From Streptomyces rimosus subsp. rimosus (lineage in GTDB: Bacteria > Actinomycetota > Actinomycetes > Streptomycetales > Streptomycetaceae), in the NCBI RefSeq assembly GCF_000720725.1, contig NZ_JOCQ01000032.1, positions 20,442 through 84,441 of the forward strand: a stretch of 64,000 nucleotides of DNA. Direction: 5' to 3'. Position numbers and translations under genes: made by a program. Positions 7,404-15,707 of this stretch are shown here, piece by piece. Position 1 is the first letter of the stretch, and every line of letters begins with the position of its first letter. The notes beneath the pieces were generated by a model, which saw only the letters and a list, made by a program, of their open reading frames with translations, was not told the origin of the DNA and searched no databases.

Positions 7404-8251
7404 TCCATGCGCTGCGTCCCGATCACCGACAGCAGCCGCAACGCCTCCTCCGACGGTGAGCCGGGCGCGGCGGTGTAGATGGCGACCTTCTGGTCGCGGT
7501 CGGCGATGTCCAGGACGTCGCAGGTGACGCTGACCGGGCCGACGAGCGGATGCGCGAAGGTCTTGCAGAGGGTGGGCCGGGCGGCCACGTCATGGGCGGC
7601 CCAGAGGCGGGCGAACTCCTCGCTCCCGGCGAGGAGTTCGTCGACCAGGCCGGTCACCTCCGGATCGTTGGGGTAGCGGGCCGCGGCCGCGCGCAGGTGC
7701 CGGGCCGTGGACCGGGCGAACTCGTCCGCGTCCGATACGCCGTACAGCCGCCGACCGTCCTCGCGCGGACCGAGGAAGGCTCGCCGCAGGAGGTTGCGGT
7801 CCCGGCGCGGCAGTGCTGAGAAGTCCTCCATCAGCGCGGCGGCCAGGTCGTTCCAGGCGATGACCTCGTACGTCGCCGACAGCACGATTGCCGCCGCGTC
7901 CGGCAGCCGCTTCAGCAGATCGACGATGCTCTGCCGCACCTCGCGCGAAGGACCGGGAGGGGGGCCGGGCGGGGTGCCGGCGAGGTGGTGGAGATGGTCG
8001 CGCTCGGCTTCCGAGAGGCGCAGCGCGCGGGCGAGCTGGGCCAGCACCTCGCGGGAGGGGTGCGGAGCGCGGGCCTGCTCCAGCCGCGCGTAGTACTCGG
8101 TCGAGATGTACGCCAGCTGCGCCACCTCCTCACGCCGCAGCCCCGGCGTGCGGCGGCGCGTCCCGGTGGGCAGTCCCACATCGGCGGGCCTGATGCGTTC
8201 GCGCCTGCTGCGCAGGAAGTCGCCCAGCTCTTGTCGTACTCGCTGATCCAT
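7379..8251 (-). CDS. MmyB-like XRE-family transcriptional regulator
   Basis: A 290-residue protein with an N-terminal XRE helix-turn-helix (LGDFLRSRRERIRPADVGL, then RREEVAQLAYISTEYYARLEQ) and the C-terminal MmyB-type ligand-binding region (ATYEVIAWNDLAAALMEDFSAL, then RLWAAHDVAARPTLCKTFAHP). This architecture is common in streptomycetes, where the regulator usually controls a divergent short-chain dehydrogenase. Here an SDR gene diverges 86 nt away, so that gene is the likely target. Start ATG 8251 gives the standard family N-terminus. The C-terminal codons lie in the last unit of a tandem repeat. Confidence 0.92.
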   Translation of the reverse strand: MDQRVRQELGDFLRSRRERIRPADVGLPTGTRRRTPGLRREEVAQLAYISTEYYARLEQARAPHPSREVLAQLARALRLSEAERDHLHHLAGTPPGPPPGPSREVRQSIVDLLKRLPDAAAIVLSATYEVIAWNDLAAALMEDFSALPRRDRNLLRRAFLGPREDGRRLYGVSDADEFARSTARHLRAAAARYPNDPEVTGLVDELLAGSEEFARLWAAHDVAARPTLCKTFAHPLVGPVSVTCDVLDIADRDQKVAIYTAAPGSPSEEALRLLSVIGTQRMDVPADPRT

Positions 8252-8337
8252 CTCGCCAGTGTGCGCGGGGGCGCGCCACCCATCCAGGTACTGCTGGTTC
8301 CTGGATGAGCGGGGCGGGCGCGCGCAGGCTCATCGGC

Positions 8338-9168
8338 ATGAACGACATACCTACCGTGTCTGCTGACTCTGTGCCTGCTGCCTCTGGGTCCGGTACGGCC
8401 ACGCCCGTCTCGGGGCTGCTCGTCGGCAAGGTCGCCTTCGTCACCGGTGCCGGGCGGGGCATCGGCGCCGCCTCGGCGCGGCTGTTCGCCCGGGAGGGTG
8501 CCCGGGTGCTCCTCGCGGCACGTACCGAGCACCAGCTCAAGGCGGTGACGGAGGAGATCCGGGCGGCCGGCGGCACCGCGGACCATGTGGTGTGCGACCT
8601 GGCCGACCCGGCGAGCGTCCAGGCGGCCGTCGACCGGTGTGTCGAGCTGTACGGCAGGCTCGACGTGGCCTTCAACAACGGCGCCACGGGCCAGCCGCCC
8701 GGCCCGATGGACCAGCTGTCGGAGGCCGACTTCGACCACGTCTGCGCCGTCAACCTCAAAGGCCCATGGCTGGCCATGACCGCCGAGATCACCGCCATCC
8801 GCGCCACCGCGCGGCGCGGAGCCATCGTCAACACCTCCAGCGTCGGCAGTCTGATGGGCAACCCCGAGCTGCCCGCGTACGGCGCCGCGAAGCGGGCGCT
8901 CAACAGCCTCACCGCGTCGGCGGCCGTCACGTACGGCCCGGAGGACATCCGCGTCAACGCCATCGCGCCCGGCACCACGCTCACCGAGATGCTGCGCGAG
9001 TGGGACGAGAAGTCCCCCGGCACCATCGAGCAGCTCAACGCGCAGACCCCGCTTGGCCGCCCCGCCGACCCGGAAGAGATCGCCCAGGCCGCGGCCTGGC
9101 TCCTCAGCGACCGCTCCTCCTACGTCACCGGGACGGTGCTCCGGGTGGACGGAGGGATGCGGGCCTGA
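8338..9168 (+). CDS. SDR-family NAD(P)-dependent oxidoreductase
   Basis: A 276-residue classical short-chain dehydrogenase/reductase: cofactor loop TGAGRGIG, the NNGA structural motif, catalytic Ser in NTSSVGS, and YGAAK supplying Tyr and Lys, ending with the family C-terminus VTGTVLRVDGGM. An Arg in the strand-2 turn (AARTEHQ) suggests NADPH preference. Substrate is unknown. ATG 8338 was chosen because the region before it is the divergent promoter; the first ~25 residues are Ser/Thr/Ala-rich and poorly conserved. It is probably repressed by the divergent XRE regulator. Confidence 0.93.
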   Translation: MNDIPTVSADSVPAASGSGTATPVSGLLVGKVAFVTGAGRGIGAASARLFAREGARVLLAARTEHQLKAVTEEIRAAGGTADHVVCDLADPASVQAAVDRCVELYGRLDVAFNNGATGQPPGPMDQLSEADFDHVCAVNLKGPWLAMTAEITAIRATARRGAIVNTSSVGSLMGNPELPAYGAAKRALNSLTASAAVTYGPEDIRVNAIAPGTTLTEMLREWDEKSPGTIEQLNAQTPLGRPADPEEIAQAAAWLLSDRSSYVTGTVLRVDGGMRA

Positions 9169-9198
9169 GCCGCCCTCCCGCGGCGGGAGAACGGTCCG

Positions 9199-9350
9199 GA
9201 CCGCTCCGTACGGGCCCGGCCCTGCGTACGGGCTCGACCGCTCCGTGCGGGCCCGGTCACTCCGTGCGGGCCGACCGCTCCGTGCAGGCGTGACCACCGC
9301 ATGCAGGCCCGGCCACTGCGTACAGGCCCGACCCGCTCCGTACGGCCCCG
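9199..9350. repeat. Degenerate GC-rich tandem repeat between convergent genes
   Basis: Seven or so imperfect ~19-21-bp units with the theme cgctccgtacgggcccgg fill most of the gap between the SDR and recQ stops. No coding frame or terminator hairpin is evident. Confidence 0.65.
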
Positions 9351-9352
9351 TT

Positions 9353-11461
9353 TCACTCCTCCTCGTACGGCGGCTCCCCCCAGTCCGGTTCATCCCAGCC
9401 CAGCTCATCGCTGAACCCGGCGCCCGGGCCTTCGGTGGTCGGCGCGCCCGCGGTAGGACCTCCCGCGGGCGCGCCCCCAGCCGGTCCACCCGAGGCAGGC
9501 GCACCCGAGGCAGGCGCACCTGCGGTCGCCCCATCCGCGGCTGACGCGCCCGCAGCTGACGCGCCCGCAGCCGACGCGCCCGCAGTCGACGCCCCCTGCC
9601 CCGCCAGCACGTCCAGGATCTGCTCGCCGTACTTCGCGAGCTTGTTCTCGCCCACGCCGCTCACCGAGCCGAGTGCGGCCAGGCTCGCCGGGTGGGCCGT
9701 GGCGATCTCGCGCAGCGTGGCGTCGTGGAAGATCACGTACGCCGGTACGCCCTGCTCCTTGGCCGTACGCGCCCGCCAGGCCCGCAGCTCCTCGAAGACC
9801 GGAACGGCCTCCTCCGGCAGGTCCACCGGCGCCGCGCGCCGCCCCTTGGCCGCCTTCGCGGCCTTGGCGGCCTTGGCCGTCTTCTCGGGCTCGCGCCGCA
9901 TCGGCACCTCACGCCGCCCCCGCAGCACCTCACCGCTCTCCTCGGTGAGCACCAGCGTGCCGTAGTCGCCCTCCACCGCGAGCAGCCGCTGCGCCAGCAA
10001 CTGCCGCACCACGCCCCGCCATTCGGCCTCGCGCAGATCGCTCCCGATCCCGAAGACGCTCAGCGCGTCGTGATCGAACTGGATGACCTTCGCGGTCTTC
10101 TTCCCCAGCAGGATGTCGATGATCTGTCCGGCGCCGAACTTCTGCTTCCGCTCCCGCTGCAACCGCACCACCGTGGAGAGCAGCTTCTGCGCGGGGACCG
10201 TGCCGTCCCAGGTCTGCGGCGGCGTCAGGCACGTGTCGCAGTTCCCGCACGGGCCGCTCTCCTGCCCGAAGTAGGCGAGCAGCCGCACCCGCCGGCACTC
10301 CACCGTCTCGCACAGTGCCAGCATCGCGTCGAGGTGCGCCGTCAGCCGCCTGCGGTGGGCGTCGTCGCCGTCCGATCCGTCGATCATCTTGCGCTGCTGG
10401 ACGACGTCCTGGAGCCCGTACGCCAGCCACGCCGTTGACGGCTGGCCGTCCCGCCCCGCGCGGCCCGTTTCCTGGTAATAGCCCTCCACCGATTTCGGCA
10501 GGTCGAGGTGGGCCACGAACCGTACGTCCGGCTTGTCGATGCCCATCCCGAACGCGATGGTGGCGACGACAACCACCCCGTCCTCCCGCAGAAAACGCGC
10601 CTGGTGTTCCGCGCGCGTCCGCGCTTCCAGCCCGGCGTGATACGGAAGCGCCGTGATCCCGTTCTGCGCCAGGAATTCGGCGGTCTTCTCCACCGAAGCG
10701 CGCGAGAGGCAGTACACGATTCCGGCGTCACCGGCGTGCTCGGTACGCAGCAATTCCAGCAGCTGCTTCTTCGGGTCGCTCTTGCCGGCGATACGGTACT
10801 GAATGTTCGGCCGGTCGAAACTGGCCACGAAATGCCGGGCGCCCTCCATGCCCAGCCGTGTGGTGATCTCCCGGTGGGTGGCCTCCGTGGCCGTCGCCGT
10901 CAGCGCCATCCGCGGCACCTCGGGCCACCGCTCGCGCAGCATCGACAGGGCCAGGTAGTCCGGCCGGAAGTCGTGGCCCCACTGCGCGACGCAGTGCGCC
11001 TCGTCGATCGCGAACAGGGAGATCTTGCCCCGGTCCAGCAGGTTCAGCGTCTGCTCCACGCGCAGCCGCTCCGGCGCCAGATACAGCAGGTCCAGCTCCC
11101 CGGAAAGGAACTCGGCCTCCACCAGCCGCCGCTCTTCGAAGTCCTGCGTGGAATTGAGGAACCCGGCCCGGACCCCCAGCGCCCGCAGCGCGTCGACCTG
11201 GTCCTGCATGAGCGCGATCAGCGGCGAGATCACGATCCCGACCCCGGGCCGCACCAGCGCCGGAATCTGGTAGCAGAGGGATTTCCCGCCGCCGGTCGGC
11301 ATCAGTACGACCGCGTCGCCACCCGTTATGACGTGCTCAATGATCGTTTGCTGTTCCCCGCGGAACGCGTCGTAACCGAATACCCGCCGCAGCACGCCCA
11401 CTGCGCCACTGGCGTCGTCCACCGTTTCCCCGGCCCCGGGAGCCATCTCCACCTCGCTCAT
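9353..11461 (-). CDS. recQ: RecQ-type ATP-dependent DNA helicase
   Basis: A 702-residue 3'-5' DNA helicase of superfamily 2. Motif I TGGGKSLCYQIP, the DEAH box (FAIDEAHCVAQWGHDFRPDY), motif VI QETGRAGRDG, the RecQ zinc site (CRRVRLLAYFGQ to CGNCDTC), a winged-helix RQC domain and a C-terminal HRDC domain (LRAWRARTAKEQGVPAYVIF) are all present. It should act in recombination and replication-fork repair. After HRDC a roughly 75-residue Ala/Gly/Pro tail of GASAAGASAAG and GAPASGAPASGG repeats and an acidic end (DEPDWGEPPYEEE) are added, which is not part of the conserved enzyme. ATG 11461 is the first start; ATG 11446 is an alternative. Confidence 0.96.
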   Translation of the reverse strand: MSEVEMAPGAGETVDDASGAVGVLRRVFGYDAFRGEQQTIIEHVITGGDAVVLMPTGGGKSLCYQIPALVRPGVGIVISPLIALMQDQVDALRALGVRAGFLNSTQDFEERRLVEAEFLSGELDLLYLAPERLRVEQTLNLLDRGKISLFAIDEAHCVAQWGHDFRPDYLALSMLRERWPEVPRMALTATATEATHREITTRLGMEGARHFVASFDRPNIQYRIAGKSDPKKQLLELLRTEHAGDAGIVYCLSRASVEKTAEFLAQNGITALPYHAGLEARTRAEHQARFLREDGVVVVATIAFGMGIDKPDVRFVAHLDLPKSVEGYYQETGRAGRDGQPSTAWLAYGLQDVVQQRKMIDGSDGDDAHRRRLTAHLDAMLALCETVECRRVRLLAYFGQESGPCGNCDTCLTPPQTWDGTVPAQKLLSTVVRLQRERKQKFGAGQIIDILLGKKTAKVIQFDHDALSVFGIGSDLREAEWRGVVRQLLAQRLLAVEGDYGTLVLTEESGEVLRGRREVPMRREPEKTAKAAKAAKAAKGRRAAPVDLPEEAVPVFEELRAWRARTAKEQGVPAYVIFHDATLREIATAHPASLAALGSVSGVGENKLAKYGEQILDVLAGQGASTAGASAAGASAAGASAADGATAGAPASGAPASGGPAGGAPAGGPTAGAPTTEGPGAGFSDELGWDEPDWGEPPYEEE
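9433..9598 (-). repeat. Tandem repeats encoding the RecQ Ala/Gly/Pro tail
   Basis: Several 15-bp units (cgcccgcagctgacg type, 9540-9590) and 15-bp ggcgcacccgaggca units (9491-9520) encode the low-complexity C-terminus of RecQ. They are in frame. Confidence 0.7.
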
Positions 11462-11824
11462 GCCAGCAGCGTACGAGCTATCCCGCCACCCGCGCTCAAG
11501 CCTGTGGATAACTCGGCGCGGGACCGGCCGCCTCTGCTACTCCCGCGCAGCTCGCACGGCCGCTGCGGCGCCGCAGGGCCTTGGCGTCCTCGTACAACGA
11601 AATCCACCACCCAGCCGTCTCACACGACGACGAGGAACACCGAACAACGCCGTACAACGCCGTACAACGCCGTCAACGCCGTCAACGCCCGCGACCCAAC
11701 GCAGGCTGTACGGCCCATACAGCCTGCGGGGCCCGCTCAGCACCCCGACACGTTCCAGCAACCCGTCCCACACCCTGACGCACCCAGTAGCGCCCATCGG
11801 CCTTCTTCACTCCCGGAGACCCAC
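11462..11824. other. Divergent intergenic region with short tandem repeats
   Basis: This 363-nt gap separates recQ from a secreted-protein gene. It contains a run of gtacaacgcc and gtcaacgcc units at 11641-11690 and the related cgtacaac at 11592. Promoters for both divergent genes should lie here but none is distinct. The plus strand is unusually C-rich and G-poor toward 11824. No convincing gene. Confidence 0.5.
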
Positions 11825-12352
11825 ATGCGCTTCCACCGCCCCGCCACCCTCCTCCTCACCACCGCCGCCGCAACACTCATGACCTTCACCACCCCCACCA
11901 CCACCGCCTCAGCCACCACCCCCTCCACTCCCTCCATCCCCTCCACCACCTCCCCACCCCGCCCCTGCCCCGAATCCGCCCTGAAGATCACCGCATCCAC
12001 CCTCACCCCTCAGCACCCCGACACCCTGCGCATCAGCGCCACCAACCGCACCACCACCTGCGTCATCGACCGCATCCCCACCGTGACCTTCGGTGACCTG
12101 GACGGCGCCGCGCAGCCCGACCCGCCCTCCGAGAGCGCCCCGTACCGGCTCGCGCCGGGGGCCAGTGCGTACGCGACGGTCCGTACGGTCACCGGCGGGC
12201 CGTCCCCGTCCACCCGTACCGTCGGCTTCGTCACCGTCGCCGCCGACCCCGCCCACCACGGCCGCCGCTTCGACGCCGCGGCCCTGGGTGCGCCCGCCGG
12301 CATCCCCGTCTGGTCGCCGACCACGACCTGGTGGCGCCCGAGCGCCCGCTGA
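11825..12352 (+). CDS. Secreted DUF4232-like protein
   Basis: A 175-residue exported protein. The signal peptide MRFHRPATLLLTTAAATLMTF is followed by a Thr/Ser/Pro linker and then a DUF4232-like beta-sandwich with a conserved Cys pair (RPCPESALKIT and NRTTTCVIDRIPTVTF), APGASAYATV and a late GFVTVAAD strand. Many streptomycete DUF4232 proteins are lipoproteins or wall-associated; this one lacks a lipobox. Start ATG 11825 follows GGAG by 6 nt. Codon use in the first 60 codons is C-ending almost throughout, encoding the Thr/Pro linker. Function unknown. Confidence 0.8.
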   Translation: MRFHRPATLLLTTAAATLMTFTTPTTTASATTPSTPSIPSTTSPPRPCPESALKITASTLTPQHPDTLRISATNRTTTCVIDRIPTVTFGDLDGAAQPDPPSESAPYRLAPGASAYATVRTVTGGPSPSTRTVGFVTVAADPAHHGRRFDAAALGAPAGIPVWSPTTTWWRPSAR

Positions 12353-12457
12353 TCAAGTCGGCGCCGTACGGCCACCCCGCGGTTCAACTGGCGTACGCCG
12401 GGGGCGGGTTATGGCGAACCGCCCGCCCCCGCCCCCGTCATCCACCAAAGTGAGCGC

Positions 12458-12742
12458 ATGAGTCTCACGACTGCCGGCGAGTCGCCGGGCCCCGTGCGTT
12501 TCTTCCTGCTGTGCGACCGCATGGGCTGCGATTCCCGCGCCGTTCTCGACCTGGTCGTCGCCGATCCGCCGCCGGACATCGAGAAGGACCTCTTCGGTCA
12601 CCTCTTGCACAGTGCCAAGACGGCCGCCCCGCACATCGCCGACATGGGCTGGACGTACTACCAGGGCGACGGTTACTGGTGCCCGCGCTGTTCAGCCCCG
12701 CGTTCCCAGCGCCCCCGCCGGGGCCGCACCCGCTCGTCCTGA
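12458..12742 (+). CDS. Small Cys-containing protein, possible zinc ribbon
   Basis: A 94-residue cytoplasmic protein with two Cys pairs: CDRMGCD near the N-terminus and CPRC near residue 75, preceded by MGWTYYQGDGYW. The pairs could form a treble-clef or ribbon-like zinc site. The basic C-terminus is Arg/Pro-rich. The start ATG 12458 follows gtgagcg. I do not recognise a named family; homologues with the GWTYYQGDGYWCPRC block seem to me to occur in streptomycetes, but this is from memory. Confidence 0.65.
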   Translation: MSLTTAGESPGPVRFFLLCDRMGCDSRAVLDLVVADPPPDIEKDLFGHLLHSAKTAAPHIADMGWTYYQGDGYWCPRCSAPRSQRPRRGRTRSS

Positions 12743-12978
12743 CTCCCGGGCCGCGTCCCGTTCGCCCGTTCGCCCGTTCGCGCGCTCCGCCCGTTCGCCC
12801 ATTCCGCCCGACCCTCGAACAAGAGTAACTGGCTGGTAGCACTCCGTAAGATTTTGCCTTCTTTCCTTGCACGCTTGAGCACTCCTGAACGCTATTGCGG
12901 GCAGAGAGCTCGTACTGGCTCTCCGGTGCCGGGACGAGCAGGCACCGTCCACCCCCGACCGGAGGGACCGAGGGCTCC
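12743..12978. other. Upstream region of the ECF-sigma operon
   Basis: The left part carries three cccgttcg repeats (12757-12780). The right part (12825-12900) is conspicuously less GC-rich, with gtaagattttgccttctttccttgc, and is the likely promoter region of the three-gene operon. I see no canonical -35/-10 pair I would defend. Confidence 0.45.
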
Positions 12979-13350
12979 GTGAACCTTGATCTCGTACGTG
13001 ACTGGACCGTGGCCGCCATCGCGGCCCGGGTGTTCAGCGCCGACATACGAATGCTGCTGCGCCGCCTCGCCGCCGCCCAGGTGCTGGCGGGCGTAGCCGA
13101 ACTCACGCGCGCCGGCGCGGGAACCCGTACCGGTGCCGCCACCCGCGAACGCCTCCGTACCCGAACCCGCAGCCGTGCCGATGCCCCCGCCCGCCGGCCG
13201 CGCGACTACGCCTCTCCGTACGTCTCCCCGTACGTATCCCCGGATGTCTCCCCGCCCGTCTCCCCGTACAACTCGCCGTACGACGACCCCTCCGGCGCTT
13301 CCTCCTACGACCCCCAGCGCGATCACGACCTCCGGGAGGGCGAGCGCTGA
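12979..13350 (+). CDS. Small protein, first gene of ECF-sigma operon
   Basis: A 123-residue protein, no TM segment. Residues 1-40 form an amphipathic helical region (LVRDWTVAAIAARVFSADIR, then MLLRRLAAAQVLAGVAEL); the rest is disordered, with an Arg/Thr block (RERLRTRTRSRAD) and a Tyr/Ser/Pro repeat (YVSPYVSPDVSPPVSPY). GTG 12979 was chosen because GAGGG is just upstream and the longer frame adds nothing conserved. Its stop overlaps the sigma gene as TGATG, so it is cotranslated with it. It could be an accessory or antagonist of the sigma factor; this is inference from position. Confidence 0.65.
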   Translation: MNLDLVRDWTVAAIAARVFSADIRMLLRRLAAAQVLAGVAELTRAGAGTRTGAATRERLRTRTRSRADAPARRPRDYASPYVSPYVSPDVSPPVSPYNSPYDDPSGASSYDPQRDHDLREGER

Positions 13351-14069
13351 TGTCCGAACGCGAGCCGAGCGCCGACCACGACCCGCGGCCCGGACCGGTC
13401 CGGGGGCCGCACGCGGCCCCCACCCGTACACCCCAATCCGCCACCGGCCCCCAGAAGTATCCTTTCCGCCCGCCCGGCGCGCCGGGAACGGCCGGCACCC
13501 CCGGCGCCACCGGCACCCCCGGCACCCACACCCTCCCCAGCATCGGCCTGCCCGCCGACTTCCGCGCCTTCCACCAGCTCTACCGCGCCGGATACATCCG
13601 GTACGCCGAGCTCTACCTGAAGTCCCGCGCGGACGCCGAGGAAGCCGTGGACCTGGCCTTCGAGCAGCTCATGCTCGCCTGGCCGACCGTTCTGCGACAG
13701 GCGGTCCCCGAGGCGTACGCCTGGCGCGTGGTGAAGCACCGCACCATCGACCACGCCAGGGCCCGCGGCCGCCGCCCGGTCGTCGTCGACGTCGCCGCGT
13801 TCGAGACCCACTCCCTGCGCCACGCCCTCGACCCCATCAGCGAGTTGGAGGAATCCCTCACCCTCTACCAGACACTCGCCGCGCTGCCCGAGCGCCAGCG
13901 GGACGTCATGCTGCTGCGGTACGCCCTCGGATACGCCACCAAGGAAACGGCGCGCCTCATGGGGATCACCGAGGCCGGCGTCCGCTCGACCATCCGCCAC
14001 GCACTCCGCCGTCTGCGCCAGGCTTTCGGCCTGGAGGAAGGGGAAGACGATGCCCGCCTCGCCGACTGA
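13350..14069 (+). CDS. ECF-type RNA polymerase sigma factor
   Basis: A 239-residue sigma-70 family protein. After a Pro/Gly-rich ~60-residue extension come region 2 (FRAFHQLYRAGYIRYAELYL, then DAEEAVDLAFEQLMLAWPTV, and WRVVKHRTIDHARARG) and region 4 (LPERQRDVMLLRYALGYA, then KETARLMGITEAGVRSTIRH). Both DNA-binding parts are intact; the region 2.1 block is shorter than usual. It starts in the overlap TGATG with the preceding gene and overlaps the following gene by 20 nt. No transmembrane anti-sigma factor follows, unlike most ECF operons. Confidence 0.88.
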   Translation: MSEREPSADHDPRPGPVRGPHAAPTRTPQSATGPQKYPFRPPGAPGTAGTPGATGTPGTHTLPSIGLPADFRAFHQLYRAGYIRYAELYLKSRADAEEAVDLAFEQLMLAWPTVLRQAVPEAYAWRVVKHRTIDHARARGRRPVVVDVAAFETHSLRHALDPISELEESLTLYQTLAALPERQRDVMLLRYALGYATKETARLMGITEAGVRSTIRHALRRLRQAFGLEEGEDDARLAD

Positions 14070-14814
14070 TCTCGACCGCCTCCTGGCCAAGGCCCGCCTC
14101 GACACGCCCCCTTACACAGAACGCGAGGTGGCCGCTGCCGAGGCCCGGTTGAGCGCCCGGGTGGCCGACCGTGTCCTGCACGGCGCCCTGTCCTTCGACG
14201 CCGCCATACAGGCCCGCGTGGAAGCCGCCCTGGGCCGCGACCGCACCACCGGCGAACGCGGCGAACCCGCCGAACAACGCCGGATGCACGACGCCGCGCA
14301 GGATCTCCAGCGCCTCTGCGCCCTCGTCGTCGCCGAGCCCGAAGCCCTCCACCAGATGTCCGCCTTCATCGGCGGCGGACGTCTCCTCGAACCCGACGGC
14401 GCGCGCGTACTGGCCTGCGTCCTGCAACTGGCCGGGCGCGAGGACTCCGCCCGCTTCTGGTGGCAGTACGCCGCCGGCGCCGGCGACACCTCCTCCGCCT
14501 ACTGCCTCTACCTCCACCACCTCTCCCTCGCCGAAGTCGGCGAGGCCCACTGGTGGCACGCCCACGCCGACCCGGACCGCCCCGCCCGCACCCGTCCCTC
14601 GGCCGACGCGTACGACCTGGTCATCTCCTGGGCCGTAAGCCTCGAAGTGGCCCGGGGCTTCGCCCCGCCGCCGACCCGCACCACAGCCGCCGCCGTACTC
14701 GGCTACGTCTCCAAGGCCATCCAATTCACCGACAACCCCGACCTGGACCTGCCCCTGCCACCGGTCGGCTTCGCGGAACGGATCACCCAACTGACCACGT
14801 CGAAGCACGGTTGA
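14050..14814 (+). CDS. Soluble helical protein coupled to the ECF sigma factor
   Basis: A 254-residue, Ala/Arg/Leu-rich, largely helical cytoplasmic protein without TM segments or zinc-anti-sigma HxxxCxxC motif. Recognisable blocks are a coiled N-terminal part (EREVAAAEARLSARVADRVL), LACVLQLAGREDSARFWWQ and AYDLVISWAVSLEVARGFAP. ATG 14050 overlaps the end of the sigma gene, implying coupled synthesis in a defined ratio. It may regulate or be regulated by the sigma factor; no family assignment is possible from the sequence alone. The FWWQYAAGAGDTSSAYCLYLHH segment resembles a Sel1/TPR-like helix pair. Confidence 0.7.
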   Translation: MPASPTDLDRLLAKARLDTPPYTEREVAAAEARLSARVADRVLHGALSFDAAIQARVEAALGRDRTTGERGEPAEQRRMHDAAQDLQRLCALVVAEPEALHQMSAFIGGGRLLEPDGARVLACVLQLAGREDSARFWWQYAAGAGDTSSAYCLYLHHLSLAEVGEAHWWHAHADPDRPARTRPSADAYDLVISWAVSLEVARGFAPPPTRTTAAAVLGYVSKAIQFTDNPDLDLPLPPVGFAERITQLTTSKHG

Positions 14815-14857
14815 CGGCGCCCATCGGTACGGGCGCGAAGTGCGGGGGACGGCGCGG

Positions 14858-15610
14858 TCAATCGCGACGGTCCGCGGCATGCGCGACGGCCGCCCTGGCC
14901 AGCCCCGCGATCAGCGGATGCGCCCGTCCGCCGTCGCCACCTCGCCCGTCGCCGTCTCGTCCGCTGCCCTCACCGTCCAGTTCGGGCTGAAAGAGGGTGG
15001 CCAAGAAGAAGGGGTGATCGCGCAGTTCGGCGATACGGACATCCCCGGCCTCATCGGTGCCGCTGAAGACCAGTCCATGCTCACGCAAGACGCCGAGGTA
15101 CCGCGCATTGGGACCGTAGTTGCAGTGGTATCTCGCTTGCGTACGGCCCGCACCGATCAGCTCCGCCGCCCGCGATCCGGGAGCGATGTCGACGAGGCCC
15201 TCATGACCGACGAGCGAGCAGGCCATCGCCACGACCACGGCTTCTTCGGCAGCGATACCCGGCTCGTTCTCGGCATGCCCGGCACGGTCCAAGCCGCACA
15301 CATTCCGAGCGAACTCCAGCAGCATGTGCTGAAAGCCCCCACAGGTGCCCAGAAAGGGAATGCCTCCCTCGCGTGCAGCCCGTATCGCCGCCACCACCCC
15401 GGCCTCACTACGGTACGGACTCCCCGGCACCACCCAAACCGCGTCGAACCCCTCCACCCCCTGCCCTGCATCCTCACTGCGCACCCAGTACGCATCCAGA
15501 TCCAGCCCCTCCCGCACCCGCAACGCGTCGAGCAGACCAGGAATGCGGACGTGGGACCGAACAGCCGCGGAACGATCCCCAACCAAAGCGATACGAGCGG
15601 TATATGCCAT
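14858..15610 (-). CDS. CTP-synthase-like class I glutamine amidotransferase
   Basis: A 250-residue protein related to the glutaminase half of CTP synthase (the 'CTP synthase C-terminal region-related' group). It starts IALVGDRS, has WVVPGSPYRSEAGVVAAIRAA and the nucleophile elbow FLGTCGGFQHM (Cys in GTCGG). At the position of the catalytic His of FHPE it reads ATLFQPE, so His is replaced by Gln and glutamine hydrolysis is doubtful. A Gly/Asp/Arg insert (EGSGRDGDGRGGDGGR) lies before the end. ATG 15610 is the first good start; ATG 15622 is an alternative. It diverges from a LysR gene 97 nt away, which probably controls it. Confidence 0.85.
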   Translation of the reverse strand: MAYTARIALVGDRSAAVRSHVRIPGLLDALRVREGLDLDAYWVRSEDAGQGVEGFDAVWVVPGSPYRSEAGVVAAIRAAREGGIPFLGTCGGFQHMLLEFARNVCGLDRAGHAENEPGIAAEEAVVVAMACSLVGHEGLVDIAPGSRAAELIGAGRTQARYHCNYGPNARYLGVLREHGLVFSGTDEAGDVRIAELRDHPFFLATLFQPELDGEGSGRDGDGRGGDGGRAHPLIAGLARAAVAHAADRRD

Positions 15611-15707
15611 GCCGAGGATCATCCATCCGCGTCCCGAATCACGTCCAACAATGATGTCTGCACCGTCCATAAGGCCTACTGATGCCGATCGATGATGCTT
15701 GTTGTCC

